Positions 10,519 through 20,332 of a stretch of DNA of 64,000 nucleotides are shown one piece after another; positions within the stretch are counted from its first letter, which is position 1; every line of letters starts with the position of its first letter. A program made the translations under genes and the position numbers. The notes beneath the pieces are model-generated. The model did not search any database. It saw only the letters and a list, made by a program, of their open reading frames with translations, and was not told the DNA's origin. This DNA comes from Paenibacillus sp. MZ04-78.2 (lineage in GTDB: Bacteria > Bacillota > Bacilli > Paenibacillales > NBRC-103111). The stretch lies in the NCBI RefSeq assembly GCF_024213375.1, contig NZ_JANAVJ010000001.1:248001-312000 (forward strand), written 5' to 3'.

Positions 10519-11472
10519 TTACCTTGTTCTTAGCACTTCCAGAACCCGCTGCATATCGTCCGGAATCGGCGCTTCGAACTGCAGCTCCGCTCCCGAGCGC
10601 GGATGCTCGAATCCGAGCACGGCCGCGTGAAGCGCTTGTCCCTCCATCAAAACCCCTTTATTTTTGGAAGGACCATACGCCGGATCTCCCACAAGCGGAT
10701 GTCCGATAAACTTCATGTGCACCCGAATCTGATGCGTGCGCCCCGTCTCCAGCTTCAGTTCCAACAACGTGTAATCGCCGAACCTCTCCACTACTAGAAA
10801 ATGCGTTACCGCATGCTTGCTGTTCCGTTCGGTGACAGTATACAGCTTCCGATCCTTCGAATCGCGTCCGATCGGCGCATCGACGGTGCCGTTCTCATGC
10901 GGAACGTTGCCATGCACAAGGGCAAAATATTTGCGATTGACCGTATGGGCCTTCAGTTGGGCAGCCAGCCCCGAATGAGCCAGATCATTTTTCGCAGCCA
11001 TCAGCAGACCCGACGTATCCTTATCGATACGATGAACAATGCCGGGCCGAATGACGCCGTTAATGCCGGACAAATCCTTGCAATGATACAGAAGCGCATT
11101 GACGAGCGTTCCGCTGTAGTGTCCGGGCGCCGGGTGCACGACCATGCCCCGCGGCTTGTTTACGACAATTACGTCCGAATCTTCATACACAACGTCCAGC
11201 GGAATCGGTTCCGGCGTAAGCACCAGCTCTTCCGGTTCGGGCATGACCAGTGTCATCGCGTCTCCACCGGAAAGCTTGTAGTTTGGCTTCACCGCGCGGC
11301 CGTCGACCTTCACGCAGCCGTCCTTGATCCACTGCTGCACTTGCGTGCGGGACACTTCTTCCTCCAGCGCTTCCGTGATGAACTTATCGATTCGTTCTCC
11401 AGCGTCTTCCGGCTCGGCCGTCCATTCGAATCGCTGATCCTGTTCCAACCATCCTTGCTCGGTCACATTCAT
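10519..11472 (-). CDS. rluD: RluA-family 23S rRNA pseudouridine synthase
   Basis: This converts uridines in RNA, probably 23S rRNA, to pseudouridine. An S4 RNA-binding domain spans about 20-85, and the catalytic domain has GIVHRIDKDTSGLLM near residue 145 with the catalytic Asp, followed by LETGRTHQIRVHM near 242. The 317 residues match RluD/YlyB. It overlaps lspA by four bases (ATGA), the same order as lspA-ylyB in Bacillus subtilis. There pyrR comes next; here the diaminopimelate genes are between. RluD versus another RluA subgroup is not certain from sequence. Confidence 0.9.
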   Translation of the reverse strand: MNVTEQGWLEQDQRFEWTAEPEDAGERIDKFITEALEEEVSRTQVQQWIKDGCVKVDGRAVKPNYKLSGGDAMTLVMPEPEELVLTPEPIPLDVVYEDSDVIVVNKPRGMVVHPAPGHYSGTLVNALLYHCKDLSGINGVIRPGIVHRIDKDTSGLLMAAKNDLAHSGLAAQLKAHTVNRKYFALVHGNVPHENGTVDAPIGRDSKDRKLYTVTERNSKHAVTHFLVVERFGDYTLLELKLETGRTHQIRVHMKFIGHPLVGDPAYGPSKNKGVLMEGQALHAAVLGFEHPRSGAELQFEAPIPDDMQRVLEVLRTR

Positions 11473-11996
11473 GATTGTGCATCCCCGCTTTCCAGCTTGT
11501 TGGCGGCGTTTTGTTTCGATTCCTGGCGCCAGCTGATCAGCGATTCCACGAAGATCAAGGCGACACCGACGACAATCGCAGAATCGGCAACGTTAAAGAT
11601 CGGAAACGGATAGTTCACCGGGATACCGAAAAAACTGAAACGGAAGTGAAAATCGAGAAAATCCACAACTTCGCCAAATAGCGCACGGTCGATAAAATTG
11701 CCTAGCGCGCCTCCGAGCAGCAAGCTCAGAGCAAAAGGCAACAGCTTCTTTCCTTCTTTACGCGTCCTCTGCAAATACCAGACCACCCCAACCGCTACAA
11801 AAACGGTAATGACCAGGAAAAACCAGCGCTGATTTTGCAAAATACCGAAAGCCGCTCCGGCGTTCCGATGAGAAGTGATTTGGAAAAACTCGCCGATGAC
11901 CGAGCGCGATTCCCCCAGCTCCAAACGGCTTACGATGAGCCATTTGGTAGCCTGGTCCAACAGGAGAACGATGAAAGCGTAAATGTAATATCTCAA
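11469..11996 (-). CDS. lspA: Lipoprotein signal peptidase (signal peptidase II)
   Basis: This membrane aspartic protease cleaves prolipoproteins before the lipid-modified cysteine, as needed for OppA and the lipoproteins elsewhere in this window. Four hydrophobic segments are visible, with family elements RNAGAAFG near residue 45, GNFIDRAL with one catalytic Asp near 102 and FNVADSAI with the other near 128. The 175 residues end in a hydrophilic tail (QESKQNAANKLESGDAQS). Translation appears to begin at a TTG, since AAGGAG lies at the right distance (AAGGAGTTGTTATC) and no ATG fits. Confidence 0.95.
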   Translation of the reverse strand: MRYYIYAFIVLLLDQATKWLIVSRLELGESRSVIGEFFQITSHRNAGAAFGILQNQRWFFLVITVFVAVGVVWYLQRTRKEGKKLLPFALSLLLGGALGNFIDRALFGEVVDFLDFHFRFSFFGIPVNYPFPIFNVADSAIVVGVALIFVESLISWRQESKQNAANKLESGDAQS

Positions 11997-12113
11997 GATA
12001 ACAACTCCTTATTGGGCTTGCTGACAACCTGCATACATTTACCTAGCTAAAAACAACGGGCAGCGCGAAAAATAACAATACATGCTTGCTTTAATCAAAA
12101 GGAGGCGCTTTTC

Positions 12114-12884
12114 TTGACAAACCTTCCGTTCGAATCCGGTTCATCCGGTCCGCTTACCGGGCAGCAACTGCAAGCGCTCAAAGCCAAGCTGACGGAAGAA
12201 AAGCAGTGGCTGGAGCGGCACTTGGAATCGCGCGAGCATATGGGACTTGGCGATTCCATGCGCGTCCAGACCGGCGAGCTTTCCAATTACGACAACCATC
12301 CGGCCGACTTGGGCACCGAGATGTACGAGCGTGGCAAAGATATCGCTCTTCACGAAAATGCCGAGCACCAGCTTACCGACATCAACGAGGCTCTCGCACG
12401 CATGGAATCGGGGGAATACGGCATTTGCCGGGTATGCGGGCAGCCGATTCCGCACGAACGGCTGGAAGCCGTCCCTACAACCGCATACTGCGTGGAGCAT
12501 GTACCCGACCCCGATATGTCCCAACGCCGTCCCGCGGAAGAAAAATTTCTTGACCCGCCGTTCGGAAGAACAAGTCTCGACGAACGCGAGGGGCAAAATC
12601 AATTCGACGGCGAAGACGCTTGGCAAATCGTCGAAAGCTGGGGAACGTCCAATACGCCGGCGATGGCCGACGATCCGAACGAGTCCGACAGCTACAACGA
12701 GATGCAGATCGAAGCCGATGAGACCGAAGGATATGTCGAACCGATTGAAAGCTTTCTTGCAACTGACATGTACGGCCGTCAAGTCACGGTTGTCCGCAAC
12801 AAGGCGTACCAACACTATATGCGCAGCGGCGAAGGAGACGGCTTGCTCGAACCCGAGGAAGAAGCCGAAGACCGGTTCCCGTAA
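12114..12884 (+). CDS. TraR/DksA-type zinc-finger protein (YteA/YlyA-like)
   Basis: A DksA-like regulator: an N-terminal coiled-coil part (about 15-100, KAKLTEEKQWLERHLE), then a zinc finger CRVCGQPIPHERLEAVP near residue 104 ending in YCVEHV. The usual fourth cysteine is replaced by His, giving C-x2-C...C-x2-H. A long acidic C-terminal half (130-256) has no recognised domain. The start is TTG with AAAGGAGGCG seven bases before. In Bacillus subtilis a DksA-like gene (ylyA) lies between ileS and lspA on the same strand; here the gene occupies that place but is inverted and convergent with the DUF5665 gene, ten bases away. Role in transcription, perhaps sporulation, is inferred from the family. 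Confidence 0.8.
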   Translation: MTNLPFESGSSGPLTGQQLQALKAKLTEEKQWLERHLESREHMGLGDSMRVQTGELSNYDNHPADLGTEMYERGKDIALHENAEHQLTDINEALARMESGEYGICRVCGQPIPHERLEAVPTTAYCVEHVPDPDMSQRRPAEEKFLDPPFGRTSLDEREGQNQFDGEDAWQIVESWGTSNTPAMADDPNESDSYNEMQIEADETEGYVEPIESFLATDMYGRQVTVVRNKAYQHYMRSGEGDGLLEPEEEAEDRFP

Positions 12885-12893
12885 GGCTATGAG

Positions 12894-13220
12894 CTAGTAC
12901 GTTTTTCTTCCTTCCAATTGGTACTGCACATGCTTGACAATATCGGCAATATAATCCCCGATAATAGGCAAGTTTAACACGTTAAGCGCCTGAAGCAGAT
13001 ACAGGATGGTTGAAGCGAATATAGTAAAACCGATCGCAATGCCTACGCCGCGTGATATCCCGGCAATCAGGTTGGTCCAAAGCAGGCGGATCGGGCTGTT
13101 CATGAGCAGAACGTAGTCGGCAATTTGCGTCCTTTCGATGTCCGCAGCAATTTCGCTTACTTTTTTGTGCACCTGTTCAAGCAGTTTTTCCTGATCGTTC
13201 TTTTTCGTCGTCTGTTCCAT
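12894..13220 (-). CDS. DUF5665 membrane protein
   Basis: This small protein of 108 residues has a charged, coiled-coil-prone N-terminus (KKNDQEKLLEQVHKKVSEIAADIER) and two hydrophobic segments near residues 50-80 (LLWTNLIAGISRGVGIAIGF and the following stretch). It resembles the DUF5665 family, of unknown function, common in spore-forming Firmicutes. An upstream in-frame ATG would add 20 residues. I chose the internal ATG because GGGAGGG lies eight bases before it and the extra residues are not membrane- or family-like. It is 78 bp downstream of ileS on the same strand, so it may be cotranscribed with it under the T-box. Confidence 0.75.
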   Translation of the reverse strand: MEQTTKKNDQEKLLEQVHKKVSEIAADIERTQIADYVLLMNSPIRLLWTNLIAGISRGVGIAIGFTIFASTILYLLQALNVLNLPIIGDYIADIVKHVQYQLEGRKTY

Positions 13221-13298
13221 TGCGCAACCCTCCCGGGTTTCATGTAACGAGCTTTCCATGGGAAGAACTTCACCTCCCATGGATGGCTCGCTAGCCCA

Positions 13299-16067
13299 TT
13301 AGCCTACAGCGCCGGCTTTCAGCACTCCCGAGCAGCGTTTGCACAGCGTCGGATGCTCGGAGTCATGACCGACCTCCGGCGTAACGATCCAGCACCGTTC
13401 ACACTTCTCCCCATCGGCTACTACGATTTTTACGGCAAGCCCCTTGAATGTTTTAGCTCCCTCGGAAGCTGTCTCGTCAGGATGATGCACCTTCACCGCG
13501 GAAACGATAAACAACAGATCCAACCGCTCGAAGCTACCGAGCAGCTCGTACGTCTCCGCACTCGGGTACAGATGTACCGAGGCACTGAGCGAATTGCCGA
13601 TCAGCTTCTCCTTTCGTGCTTCTTCAAGCGCCTTCAGTACGTCGTCACGCACGCCGCTGAACTTTTCCCATTTTTGTTCCAGATTCACATCAAACAAGCT
13701 TAGATTGACCGTCGGCATCTCCGCGAGTTGTACGCTCGGCAGTGTCGTGCCAGGAATGTATTTCCATACTTCGTCGGCCGTATGCGGCAAAATCGGAGCA
13801 ATCAACTTAGTTATTGCCGTCAGCGCTTCGTATAATACGGTTTGCGCCGCTCTGCGGGCCGGATCGGACGGAAGGCTGGCATACAGCCGGTCTTTCAAAA
13901 TATCCAGATAGAACGCGCTCATATCGACCGCGCAGAAATGGTTCACCGTCTGATACACCACGTGGAAATCGTACTTGTCATAGGCCTTGATGACACGATC
14001 CGTCATCCGGTGCAGACGCAGCAGCGCGAACCGGTCTAGTTCGCTCATTTGTTCTACGGCTACGCGATCTTTAGCCGGATCGAAATCGTTCAGGTTGCCG
14101 AGCAAAAAGCGCAGCGTATTGCGGATTTTCCGGTAGCTCTCGGCAATCTGGTTCAAAATGTTATCCGAGATGCGCTGATCCGCTTGGAAATCGGTCGAAG
14201 ACACCCACAAGCGCAAAATATCAGCGCCCAGCTTGTTGCACATCTGGTTCGGATCGATCGTGTTGCCAAGCGATTTGGACATTTTACGTCCTTCGCCGTC
14301 CAGCGTAAAGCCGTGGCTCAGGATGCCTTTGTACGGCGATTGTCCTTTGACCGCCACGCCGGTAACTAAAGATGAGTTATACCAGCCGCGGTATTGGTCC
14401 GAGCCTTCCAGATATAGATCGGCCGGCCATTGCAGTTCTTCCCGTGTTTCGAGCACCGCCGAATGGCTGGACCCGGAATCGAACCAAACGTCCATAATAT
14501 CCGTTTCTTTGCGGAAATGGTCGTGACCGCATTTCGGACAGACGGTGCCCGTCGGAAGCAGCTCTTTCTCCACACGCAGGAACCAGGCGTTGGAGCCTTC
14601 CTGCTCAAAAATCGAAGCGACATGCTCGATTGTCGTCTCGTTGACCAGCGGATCGTTGCAGCTGCGGCAGTAAAAGATCGGAATCGGCACGCCCCATGCC
14701 CGCTGACGGGAAATACACCAGTCGCCGCGGTCGGCGATCATGTTATGAAGGCGAATCTCGCCCCACTCCGGCGTCCAGTTCACGCGCTTGATTTCGTCCA
14801 GCATCGCTTGACGGAATTGATCTACCGATGCGAACCACTGCTCTGTCGCGCGGAAAACGACCGGCTTCTTCGTCCGCCAATCATGCGGATATTGATGCTG
14901 AATAAAGCCCATTTTCAGCAGGTGGCCGCTTTCCTGAAGCTTTTCCGTGATCGCCTTATTGGCTTTATCGTAAAACAGCCCTTCAAAGCCCGGCGCTTCC
15001 GCTGTCATATGCCCTTGATCGTCCATGGGACACAAGACACCCAGACCGTATTTTTGCCCGATCACGAAGTCGTCTTCCCCGTGCCCCGGAGCGGTGTGTA
15101 CGCAGCCCGTACCAGCTTCCAGCGTTACATGCTCGCCGGTCATCACGAGCGACGTCCGATCGTAGAACGGATGGCGGCAGAGCACATGCTCCAGCTCACT
15201 GCCCTTGAACGACTGCAGAACGTTCGCATCGGCCCAGCCAATCTCCTTCGAGGCCGCTTCGAGCAGTCCTTGCGCCAGTACAAACTTCCGGCCCCCCGCT
15301 TCCACCAGGACGTAATCGAAGTCCGGATGAATGCTGATCCCCAGGTTTGCCGGCATCGTCCAAGGCGTCGTCGTCCAGATCACGATGGCGGCGTCCTCGG
15401 GCAGCTTGCCCTTGCCGTCCTGCACGTCGAAGGCGACATAGATTGAGGGGGATGTCTTGTCCCGGTATTCGATCTCGGCCTCCGCCAGCGCGCTTTCCGA
15501 AGAAGGCGACCAGTACACCGGCTTCAGCCCTTTGTAGATATAGCCTTTCGTCACCATTCCGCCGAAAACGCGGATTTGCTGGGCTTCGTATTCAGGCAAC
15601 AGCGTAATATATGGGCGGTCCCATTCGCCGCGTATGCCGAGACGCTTGAACTGCGCTTTTTGCTTCTCCACCCATTGCAAGGCGTAGTCTTTGCAATAGT
15701 CGCGGAATTCCGGCACGCTCATTTTTTTTCGATCGACTTTGCCGCTGTTGGTGATCGCCTGCTCGATCGGCAAGCCGTGCGTATCCCAGCCCGGCACATA
15801 AGGCGCATCGTAGCCCTGCATCGTTTTGAAGCGGACGATAATGTCCTTTAAAATTTTGTTCAGCGCATGGCCGATATGAATGTCGCCGTTCGCATACGGC
15901 GGTCCGTCGTGCAATACAAACTTCGGTTTGCCCTTACGGCTCTCCTGCACTTGACGGTAGATATCCGTCTCGTCCCAATGCTGCTGCATTTTCGGTTCAG
16001 CCTGCGGAAGGTTGCCGCGCATCGGAAAATCCGTTTGCAGCAGGTTTAGCGTTTTTCCATAATCCAT
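13299..16067 (-). CDS. ileS: Isoleucine-tRNA ligase
   Basis: This charges tRNA-Ile with isoleucine in the cytoplasm and edits valine. The class I signature is in [14 protein letters not shown] near residue 58 and the second ATP motif in [10 protein letters not shown] near 597. The C-terminal zinc site has CERCW near 886 and CKRCSG near 910. The 922 residues are typical of the Gram-positive type. A GTG four codons upstream is possible, but TAGGAG touches it; the ATG at 16067 has a correct 11-base spacing. A T-box leader precedes the gene, so expression should rise when uncharged tRNA-Ile accumulates. Confidence 0.96.
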   Translation of the reverse strand: MDYGKTLNLLQTDFPMRGNLPQAEPKMQQHWDETDIYRQVQESRKGKPKFVLHDGPPYANGDIHIGHALNKILKDIIVRFKTMQGYDAPYVPGWDTHGLPIEQAITNSGKVDRKKMSVPEFRDYCKDYALQWVEKQKAQFKRLGIRGEWDRPYITLLPEYEAQQIRVFGGMVTKGYIYKGLKPVYWSPSSESALAEAEIEYRDKTSPSIYVAFDVQDGKGKLPEDAAIVIWTTTPWTMPANLGISIHPDFDYVLVEAGGRKFVLAQGLLEAASKEIGWADANVLQSFKGSELEHVLCRHPFYDRTSLVMTGEHVTLEAGTGCVHTAPGHGEDDFVIGQKYGLGVLCPMDDQGHMTAEAPGFEGLFYDKANKAITEKLQESGHLLKMGFIQHQYPHDWRTKKPVVFRATEQWFASVDQFRQAMLDEIKRVNWTPEWGEIRLHNMIADRGDWCISRQRAWGVPIPIFYCRSCNDPLVNETTIEHVASIFEQEGSNAWFLRVEKELLPTGTVCPKCGHDHFRKETDIMDVWFDSGSSHSAVLETREELQWPADLYLEGSDQYRGWYNSSLVTGVAVKGQSPYKGILSHGFTLDGEGRKMSKSLGNTIDPNQMCNKLGADILRLWVSSTDFQADQRISDNILNQIAESYRKIRNTLRFLLGNLNDFDPAKDRVAVEQMSELDRFALLRLHRMTDRVIKAYDKYDFHVVYQTVNHFCAVDMSAFYLDILKDRLYASLPSDPARRAAQTVLYEALTAITKLIAPILPHTADEVWKYIPGTTLPSVQLAEMPTVNLSLFDVNLEQKWEKFSGVRDDVLKALEEARKEKLIGNSLSASVHLYPSAETYELLGSFERLDLLFIVSAVKVHHPDETASEGAKTFKGLAVKIVVADGEKCERCWIVTPEVGHDSEHPTLCKRCSGVLKAGAVG

Positions 16068-16098
16068 CGAATGTCTCACTCCTAACTGATTTTACAAC

Positions 16099-16402
16099 AA
16101 AAAAGACCTCGCATCCCTAAGGGACGAGAAGTCTCGCGGTACCACCCTGATTAAGACGACCAAGCGTCAAAGCAATCGTCCGTAACGTTCACGGCCGCTG
16201 CCCGGCTCGAAGTCTTCGCTCCATGATCGATAACGGGATCAGCCGATGCTCTTTACTTCCGGAATGAGGTTCAAGAGATGCTCCTGGGGGATATTCCTTG
16301 ACCGCCGAAGTCCGGGCTCGCACCATTCCCCCGGTTCGCTGGCCTCTGCTGGACGTCAAGTACTCGTCCCAGTCATCGCTTTGATTCATGTTAACTTATA
16401 CT
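16099..16402 (-). promoter_or_regulatory. T-box leader of ileS with terminator
   Basis: The minus-strand RNA contains the conserved T-box GGGTGGTACCGCG (16135-16147), whose UGGN-type bulge pairs with the CCA end of uncharged tRNA. It is followed by a terminator hairpin CTCGTCCC-TTA-GGGATGCGAG with a T-run (16099-16133). Upstream, a stem I region shows a GGTGCGAGCCCGG-like segment near 16310-16325. A candidate Ile triplet ATC (minus strand, 16290-16292) lies in GGAATATCCCCC; the specifier choice is tentative. The element fits ileS, which starts about 30 bases later. Confidence 0.93.
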
Positions 16403-16405
16403 GGG

Positions 16406-16434
16406 AGTATAGCGGAAATGAGCTGCCACGTCAA
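16406..16434 (-). promoter_or_regulatory. ileS promoter (SigA type)
   Basis: TTGACG (16429-16434) and TATACT (16406-16411) on the minus strand are separated by 17 bp. The start would be near 16399, at the 5' end of the T-box leader. Confidence 0.8.
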
Positions 16435-16445
16435 CTTGGGCCAAC

Positions 16446-16925
16446 TTACGGCTGCTCAATTTCCATCCGTTCGAGCGAGCTCCAATCTTCCTTGCTGAGC
16501 AGCTCCAACTGCGCCTCGATAAGCGTGCGGAACCGGGTCCGGTAGATTGACGCCTGCTTCTTCAACTCCTCGATTTCTACCGATACTTTACGCGCTTTGG
16601 TCAGCGAATCGTTAATGATGCGGTCGGCGTTCTTTTCCGCTTCTTTAATAATCAGTTGCGCTTCTTTCTTCGAGTTATTTTTCACTTCATCCGCAGCTTC
16701 CTGCGCGATGATGATCGTTTTGCTAAGCGTTTCTTCGATGTTGGCAAAATGGTCCAGACGCTCTTGAATCGCGGCCAACTGATTTTGCAGCTCTTTATTT
16801 TCACGGATCAGCGATTCGTAATCTTTAATGACCTGATCCAGAAATTCGTTCACTTGATCTTCGTCATATCCCCGAAACGAGCGGCTGAACTCCTTGTTAT
16901 GTATATCGAGCGGTGTTAAAGCCAT
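16446..16925 (-). CDS. divIVA: DivIVA-family cell division/polarity protein
   Basis: DivIVA binds negatively curved membrane at septa and poles and positions division and pole-associated factors. The N-terminal membrane-binding domain LTPLDIHNKEFSRSFRGYDE is at once recognisable at residues 3-22, followed by DQVNEFLDQVIKDYE and a long coiled coil to about residue 130. The protein has 159 residues. Upstream codons are open, but the ATG at 16925 is preceded by GCAGGAGGTGCAGCA, which sets the start. It is the last gene of the ylm group, after ylmH, as in Bacillus, and ends just before the ileS promoter. Confidence 0.95.
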   Translation of the reverse strand: MALTPLDIHNKEFSRSFRGYDEDQVNEFLDQVIKDYESLIRENKELQNQLAAIQERLDHFANIEETLSKTIIIAQEAADEVKNNSKKEAQLIIKEAEKNADRIINDSLTKARKVSVEIEELKKQASIYRTRFRTLIEAQLELLSKEDWSSLERMEIEQP

Positions 16926-17043
16926 TGCTGCACCTCCTGCAAATTTGGCAAAGAAGCATGATCCTTGTTGTCCGCGCATGCGTAATCCTATATTCGACAG
17001 TTGCTGGCATATTCCTGCATCGGCAAACAAAAAAAATCGGCGT

Positions 17044-17826
17044 TCACGCATATTTGCCGATTTTTAAGCGATATCTCCCTTTTTTGGTTAGCCCTTCGAC
17101 TTCCAACACCTTGAAGCGTCCGAACCCTCGAAGCGATACGACATCGCCCTGCTTCAGCGGCTTGCTCGGATCTTCCTCCTGCTTCCAGTTCAATTTGCAC
17201 CGCCCGGCTTTAATCGGAACAAGCACTTTGGCCCGGCTCAGCCGATACACGTCGCTTACGATGCCATCCAGACGCAGCGAAGCGACCGATAAAAACATCT
17301 CGTCCAGCTTCGTTTCCGTCGCCTCGAGCTTATCGAGCGGCAATTGCTCCGTCCGCACATGCAGCCGGTGCACTTGACTCAGATTGAGCCGGATATAATC
17401 GGCAATTTCCGAAGCTACAAGAAAATGACAGCCGTCTTCCCGCACATAAATATCGCCGATTTTATCGCGCTTGATGCCAAGTCCGAGGATCGCCCCCATA
17501 AAGTCGCCGTGGTCCAGCTCCTTCAGCTTCTCGTCCTCGGAAGTAATTTCAATCAGGCTGATCTCCATCTCTTCGTCGTCCAGCACGCGATAATCCGGAG
17601 CGACCAATGCTCGCTTCCGTTCCGCGCCCGGATGTCCGCCGTCGAATCGGATCTGCACGTCCGGGTTTCGGTTGGCGAGTGTGGCCAGGATAAAGGTCTG
17701 CCGCGGGTCCAAAAAATCGGTCAGCTTGACCGTATGCTGCCCGGCCCGCTCCACCCATTCCGCCGCCTTATCGACAAAGCGGTGTTCGTCTGGATGGAAG
17801 TGGGCATGTAGATGTTCCTGCATCAT
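17044..17826 (-). CDS. ylmH: S4-domain RNA-binding protein YlmH
   Basis: YlmH family proteins carry a central RNA-binding region and a C-terminal S4 domain, here at about 180-250 (LRLDGIVSDVYRLSRAKVLV onward, GDVVSLRGFGRFKV). The family binds ribosomes or tRNA-peptidyl complexes and has been linked to ribosome-associated quality control; in cocci its loss disturbs division. The 260 residues fit the family. The start ATGATG has AGGAGACGTAAACCG upstream. It lies between ylmG and divIVA in the conserved order. Confidence 0.9.
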   Translation of the reverse strand: MMQEHLHAHFHPDEHRFVDKAAEWVERAGQHTVKLTDFLDPRQTFILATLANRNPDVQIRFDGGHPGAERKRALVAPDYRVLDDEEMEISLIEITSEDEKLKELDHGDFMGAILGLGIKRDKIGDIYVREDGCHFLVASEIADYIRLNLSQVHRLHVRTEQLPLDKLEATETKLDEMFLSVASLRLDGIVSDVYRLSRAKVLVPIKAGRCKLNWKQEEDPSKPLKQGDVVSLRGFGRFKVLEVEGLTKKGRYRLKIGKYA

Positions 17827-17852
17827 CGGTTTACGTCTCCTGCCATATTAGG

Positions 17853-18131
17853 CTACCGAATAATGAAGCGTAGAACCGCAACGATTCCTTCCCCTACGAA
17901 ACGCAGCGCAATCAGCGCGACAATCGGGGAGATATCGATCATCCCGCCGATCGGTGGAATGAAACGGCGGAATACGGACAAATACGGCTCACACAGCTTC
18001 CCCAGCATTTCCCCGATAAAGCTTTCTCGCGCGCTCGGCAGCCAGGAGAGCAGAACGTAGGCGATGAGCACGTACTGGTAAATCTGAATTAAAGTGCGAA
18101 TGTAACCTTCAATGGAGTACAAGCTGTTCAC
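17853..18131 (-). CDS. ylmG: YggT-family membrane protein YlmG
   Basis: A small integral membrane protein of 92 residues with two hydrophobic helices (about 10-30 and 68-90) and the family segment LSWLPSARESFIGEMLGKL followed by EPYLSVFRRFIPPIGG. Its molecular role is unknown; homologues influence nucleoid and division-septum organisation. The start is GTG with a weak GAACGAG upstream. It lies between sepF and ylmH, 19 bases after sepF, as in Bacillus, so it is almost surely cotranscribed. Confidence 0.9.
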   Translation of the reverse strand: MNSLYSIEGYIRTLIQIYQYVLIAYVLLSWLPSARESFIGEMLGKLCEPYLSVFRRFIPPIGGMIDISPIVALIALRFVGEGIVAVLRFIIR

Positions 18132-18150
18132 CTCGTTCTTTCTAAGTACG

Positions 18151-18576
18151 CTATTCTTCGTTATGATGCATCATTTCCGAAATCGAACCGTGAATTTCCA
18201 CGTTATCCGGAGTGCACAAAAAAATGTTCGGTCCGATCTTCGAGATGGAACCGCTGAGCGCATACACAGTACCGCTCAGGAAGTCAACGATCCGCGTAGC
18301 CTGATCCGGCCGGACCCGGTGCAGATTGACGACGACGGGCCGGTGTGAGCGCAAATGGTCGGCAATTTCCTGGGTTTCCTCGTAAGACCGTGGCTCATTC
18401 AAGATAACCCGCACGTTTTTTTGTGAATGGATGCTGACGATGTTCCCCTTATTTTTACGCAGTTCCTGCGCCGGGGTTTCAGCTTCTTCGCGATGCTCTC
18501 CGACGCGCTCGCGCTCCACGACTACTTCCTCTTCCTGCAGGCCGAGAAAGTTCATGAATTTATTCATTACGCCCAT
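18151..18576 (-). CDS. sepF: Cell division protein SepF
   Basis: SepF polymerises into rings that bundle FtsZ and tether it to the membrane by an N-terminal amphipathic helix, here [13 protein letters not shown] at about 4-16. After an acidic linker, the globular domain (about 55-140) has the conserved [20 protein letters not shown] and [19 protein letters not shown]. The protein has 141 residues. An earlier in-frame ATG exists, but GGGGAGGAAAGGAT directly precedes the chosen one. It lies between ylmE and ylmG. Confidence 0.95.
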   Translation of the reverse strand: MGVMNKFMNFLGLQEEEVVVERERVGEHREEAETPAQELRKNKGNIVSIHSQKNVRVILNEPRSYEETQEIADHLRSHRPVVVNLHRVRPDQATRIVDFLSGTVYALSGSISKIGPNIFLCTPDNVEIHGSISEMMHHNEE

Positions 18577-18605
18577 ATCCTTTCCTCCCCGGAGTTTCAT
18601 CTCTG

Positions 18606-19295
18606 TCACTCTTTACCTACCAAGACCGAACCAAGACGCACCCAAGTCGCTCCTTCTTCAATGGCCACTTCAAAATCGTTCGACATTCCCATCGATAAAC
18701 CGGTCACTTCGTAATCGAACACGGCTTCCCGGTTCAGATTGTCCCGCCATTCGCGCAAGCCGCGGAACACTGGACGGGTCGCCTCAGGCTCCGCTTCATA
18801 AGGCGCCATGGTCATCAGACCGGCCACACGGATATGCTTCATGCTCCGCAGCTCCGCCGCAAAATTAAGCAGCTCGCCGGGCTCCAAACCGTACTTTGTT
18901 TCTTCCCCCGATATGTTCAGTTGAATAAAGCACGGAACCTCGATTCCGAGCGCCGCCGCTTTCTTCTCGATCTCTTTGGCCAGCGACAACCTGTCTAATG
19001 AATGAATATAGGTAAATCGTCCGACGACATCCTTTACTTTGTTCGTTTGCAGATGTCCGATGAAATGCCACACGCCTTCGCTACCGAAAGCTTCCCATTT
19101 GGCAGCGGCATCCTGCCAGCGGTTCTCGCCGACATCCGTCAGTCCGCTCCGCAGCGCTTGTCCCGTCGTTTCCAAAGAAACGTACTTCGTCACGGCGATG
19201 ACGCGCACCTCCTCAGGGCTGCGTCCCGCGCGGGCGCAAGCCGCGGCAATACGTTTGCGGACTTCTTCGATTCGTTCCTGCAGTTGTATAGTCAA
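18606..19295 (-). CDS. ylmE: YggS/PLPBP-family pyridoxal phosphate homeostasis protein
   Basis: This fold-type III PLP-binding protein without known enzymatic activity controls free PLP and indirectly amino acid and keto acid pools. The PLP lysine is in VIAVTKYVS near residue 36; [10 protein letters not shown] near 76 and [20 protein letters not shown] near 200 are diagnostic. The 229 residues match. Translation probably starts at TTG with AGGTGA about ten bases before. It overlaps or abuts sepF and lies in the conserved ylmD-ylmE-sepF order. Confidence 0.93.
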   Translation of the reverse strand: MTIQLQERIEEVRKRIAAACARAGRSPEEVRVIAVTKYVSLETTGQALRSGLTDVGENRWQDAAAKWEAFGSEGVWHFIGHLQTNKVKDVVGRFTYIHSLDRLSLAKEIEKKAAALGIEVPCFIQLNISGEETKYGLEPGELLNFAAELRSMKHIRVAGLMTMAPYEAEPEATRPVFRGLREWRDNLNREAVFDYEVTGLSMGMSNDFEVAIEEGATWVRLGSVLVGKE

Positions 19296-19373
19296 AACGT
19301 CAATTCACCTCACTTTCGGCCTGCCCGGCTATGGGGCGGTCCCGGTGTTGCCAAGCCGGAAGTCCCCCAGCCG

Positions 19374-20234
19374 CTATTCCCGCAGTCCGATCCATGCCGC
19401 CATTCTGCCGGTTTTTCCGCCCTCTTTGCGGTGCGAGAAAAACAAGTCGGTACGGCAGCTTGTGCATAAACCACTTATTTCGATAGAAGACGGCATAATT
19501 CCTGCTTTTATCATAATTTGTCGGTTTATTTGTTGCAAGTTCAACTTGTATTTTCCGTCGGGCTTTTTTTCATAGAACGGCGAAATGCCGGATTCGTTGG
19601 CACCGCTTCCCGGCGCAACCTTTTCCAGCACCTTGTCCATTCGCGCAATAACGGCATCATCCACCTCGTAGCAGCATACGCCGATGGAAGGGCCGATCGC
19701 GGCCTTCACGTCCCGGGGCTTGGTCCCGTATGCTGCGCTCATCGTTTCCAGCGTTGCCTTGGCGATTTGCAGTGCGGTCCCCTTCCACCCTGCATGCGCC
19801 AATCCTACCGCTTTGCGGACCGGATCGTAAAAATACAGCGGCACACAATCCGCAAACAACGCGTGCAAAAAAACTCCCGGTTCGTTCGTCACGAAGCCAT
19901 CTTTGCCTTGCAGCGCCTTCTCCCGAGAATCGTTGCCCGCACCGCGCTCCCCTCTGCCAACTACCTGGATTTCCTTCCCGTGCACTTGCTCCGCGTATGT
20001 ACACGATTTGAACGGCAGTTCAAGCGACTCGGCCAGCAATTTTCGGTTCGCGACCACGTCTGCGGGCGCATCCTCCACGTGAAGCCCGCAGTTTAAGCTG
20101 CCGAAGGCTTCGCGACTGACTCCGCCGCGTCTTGTCGTAAAGCCGGCCGTTACGGCCGGACGGGCGTTCATGAAACGCTCCAGCATAAGCAATTCACAGC
20201 CGTTTTCGGCTTGTCGGATTACAAAAGGTTCCAT
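19374..20234 (-). CDS. ylmD: Laccase-domain (PgeF/YlmD) purine nucleoside or peptidoglycan-editing protein
   Basis: A member of the multi-copper-oxidase-like DUF152 family. Homologues act as zinc-dependent purine nucleoside phosphorylase/deaminases, and the Escherichia coli one (PgeF) edits mis-incorporated serine in peptidoglycan precursors. Signatures are FADCVPLYFYD near residue 138, GLAHAGWKGTALQIA near 153 and IGVCCYEVDD near 183, which supply metal-binding Cys and His. The 286 residues fit. An upstream ATG would add 27 residues, but GGGAGGCGGACCC precedes the chosen ATG. It lies between ylmC and ylmE. Confidence 0.92.
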   Translation of the reverse strand: MEPFVIRQAENGCELLMLERFMNARPAVTAGFTTRRGGVSREAFGSLNCGLHVEDAPADVVANRKLLAESLELPFKSCTYAEQVHGKEIQVVGRGERGAGNDSREKALQGKDGFVTNEPGVFLHALFADCVPLYFYDPVRKAVGLAHAGWKGTALQIAKATLETMSAAYGTKPRDVKAAIGPSIGVCCYEVDDAVIARMDKVLEKVAPGSGANESGISPFYEKKPDGKYKLNLQQINRQIMIKAGIMPSSIEISGLCTSCRTDLFFSHRKEGGKTGRMAAWIGLRE

Positions 20235-20332
20235 GGGTCCGCCTCCCGTCTTTTTACTACTCAGTATACACGAAGCGAAAAAAAAGAACACCCTTGTTCG
20301 TCCGGGTGAATACACGTCTGTCTTCGTTTGTC

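Noticed and set aside
16189-16389. A 66-codon minus frame in front of ileS
   Set aside because: It lies entirely in the T-box leader, whose conserved RNA elements explain the sequence; a leader peptide is not expected for T-box control.
16099-16402. A structured region that could be read as a tRNA
   Set aside because: It has the T-box consensus and a terminator, with no cloverleaf or TTC arm.
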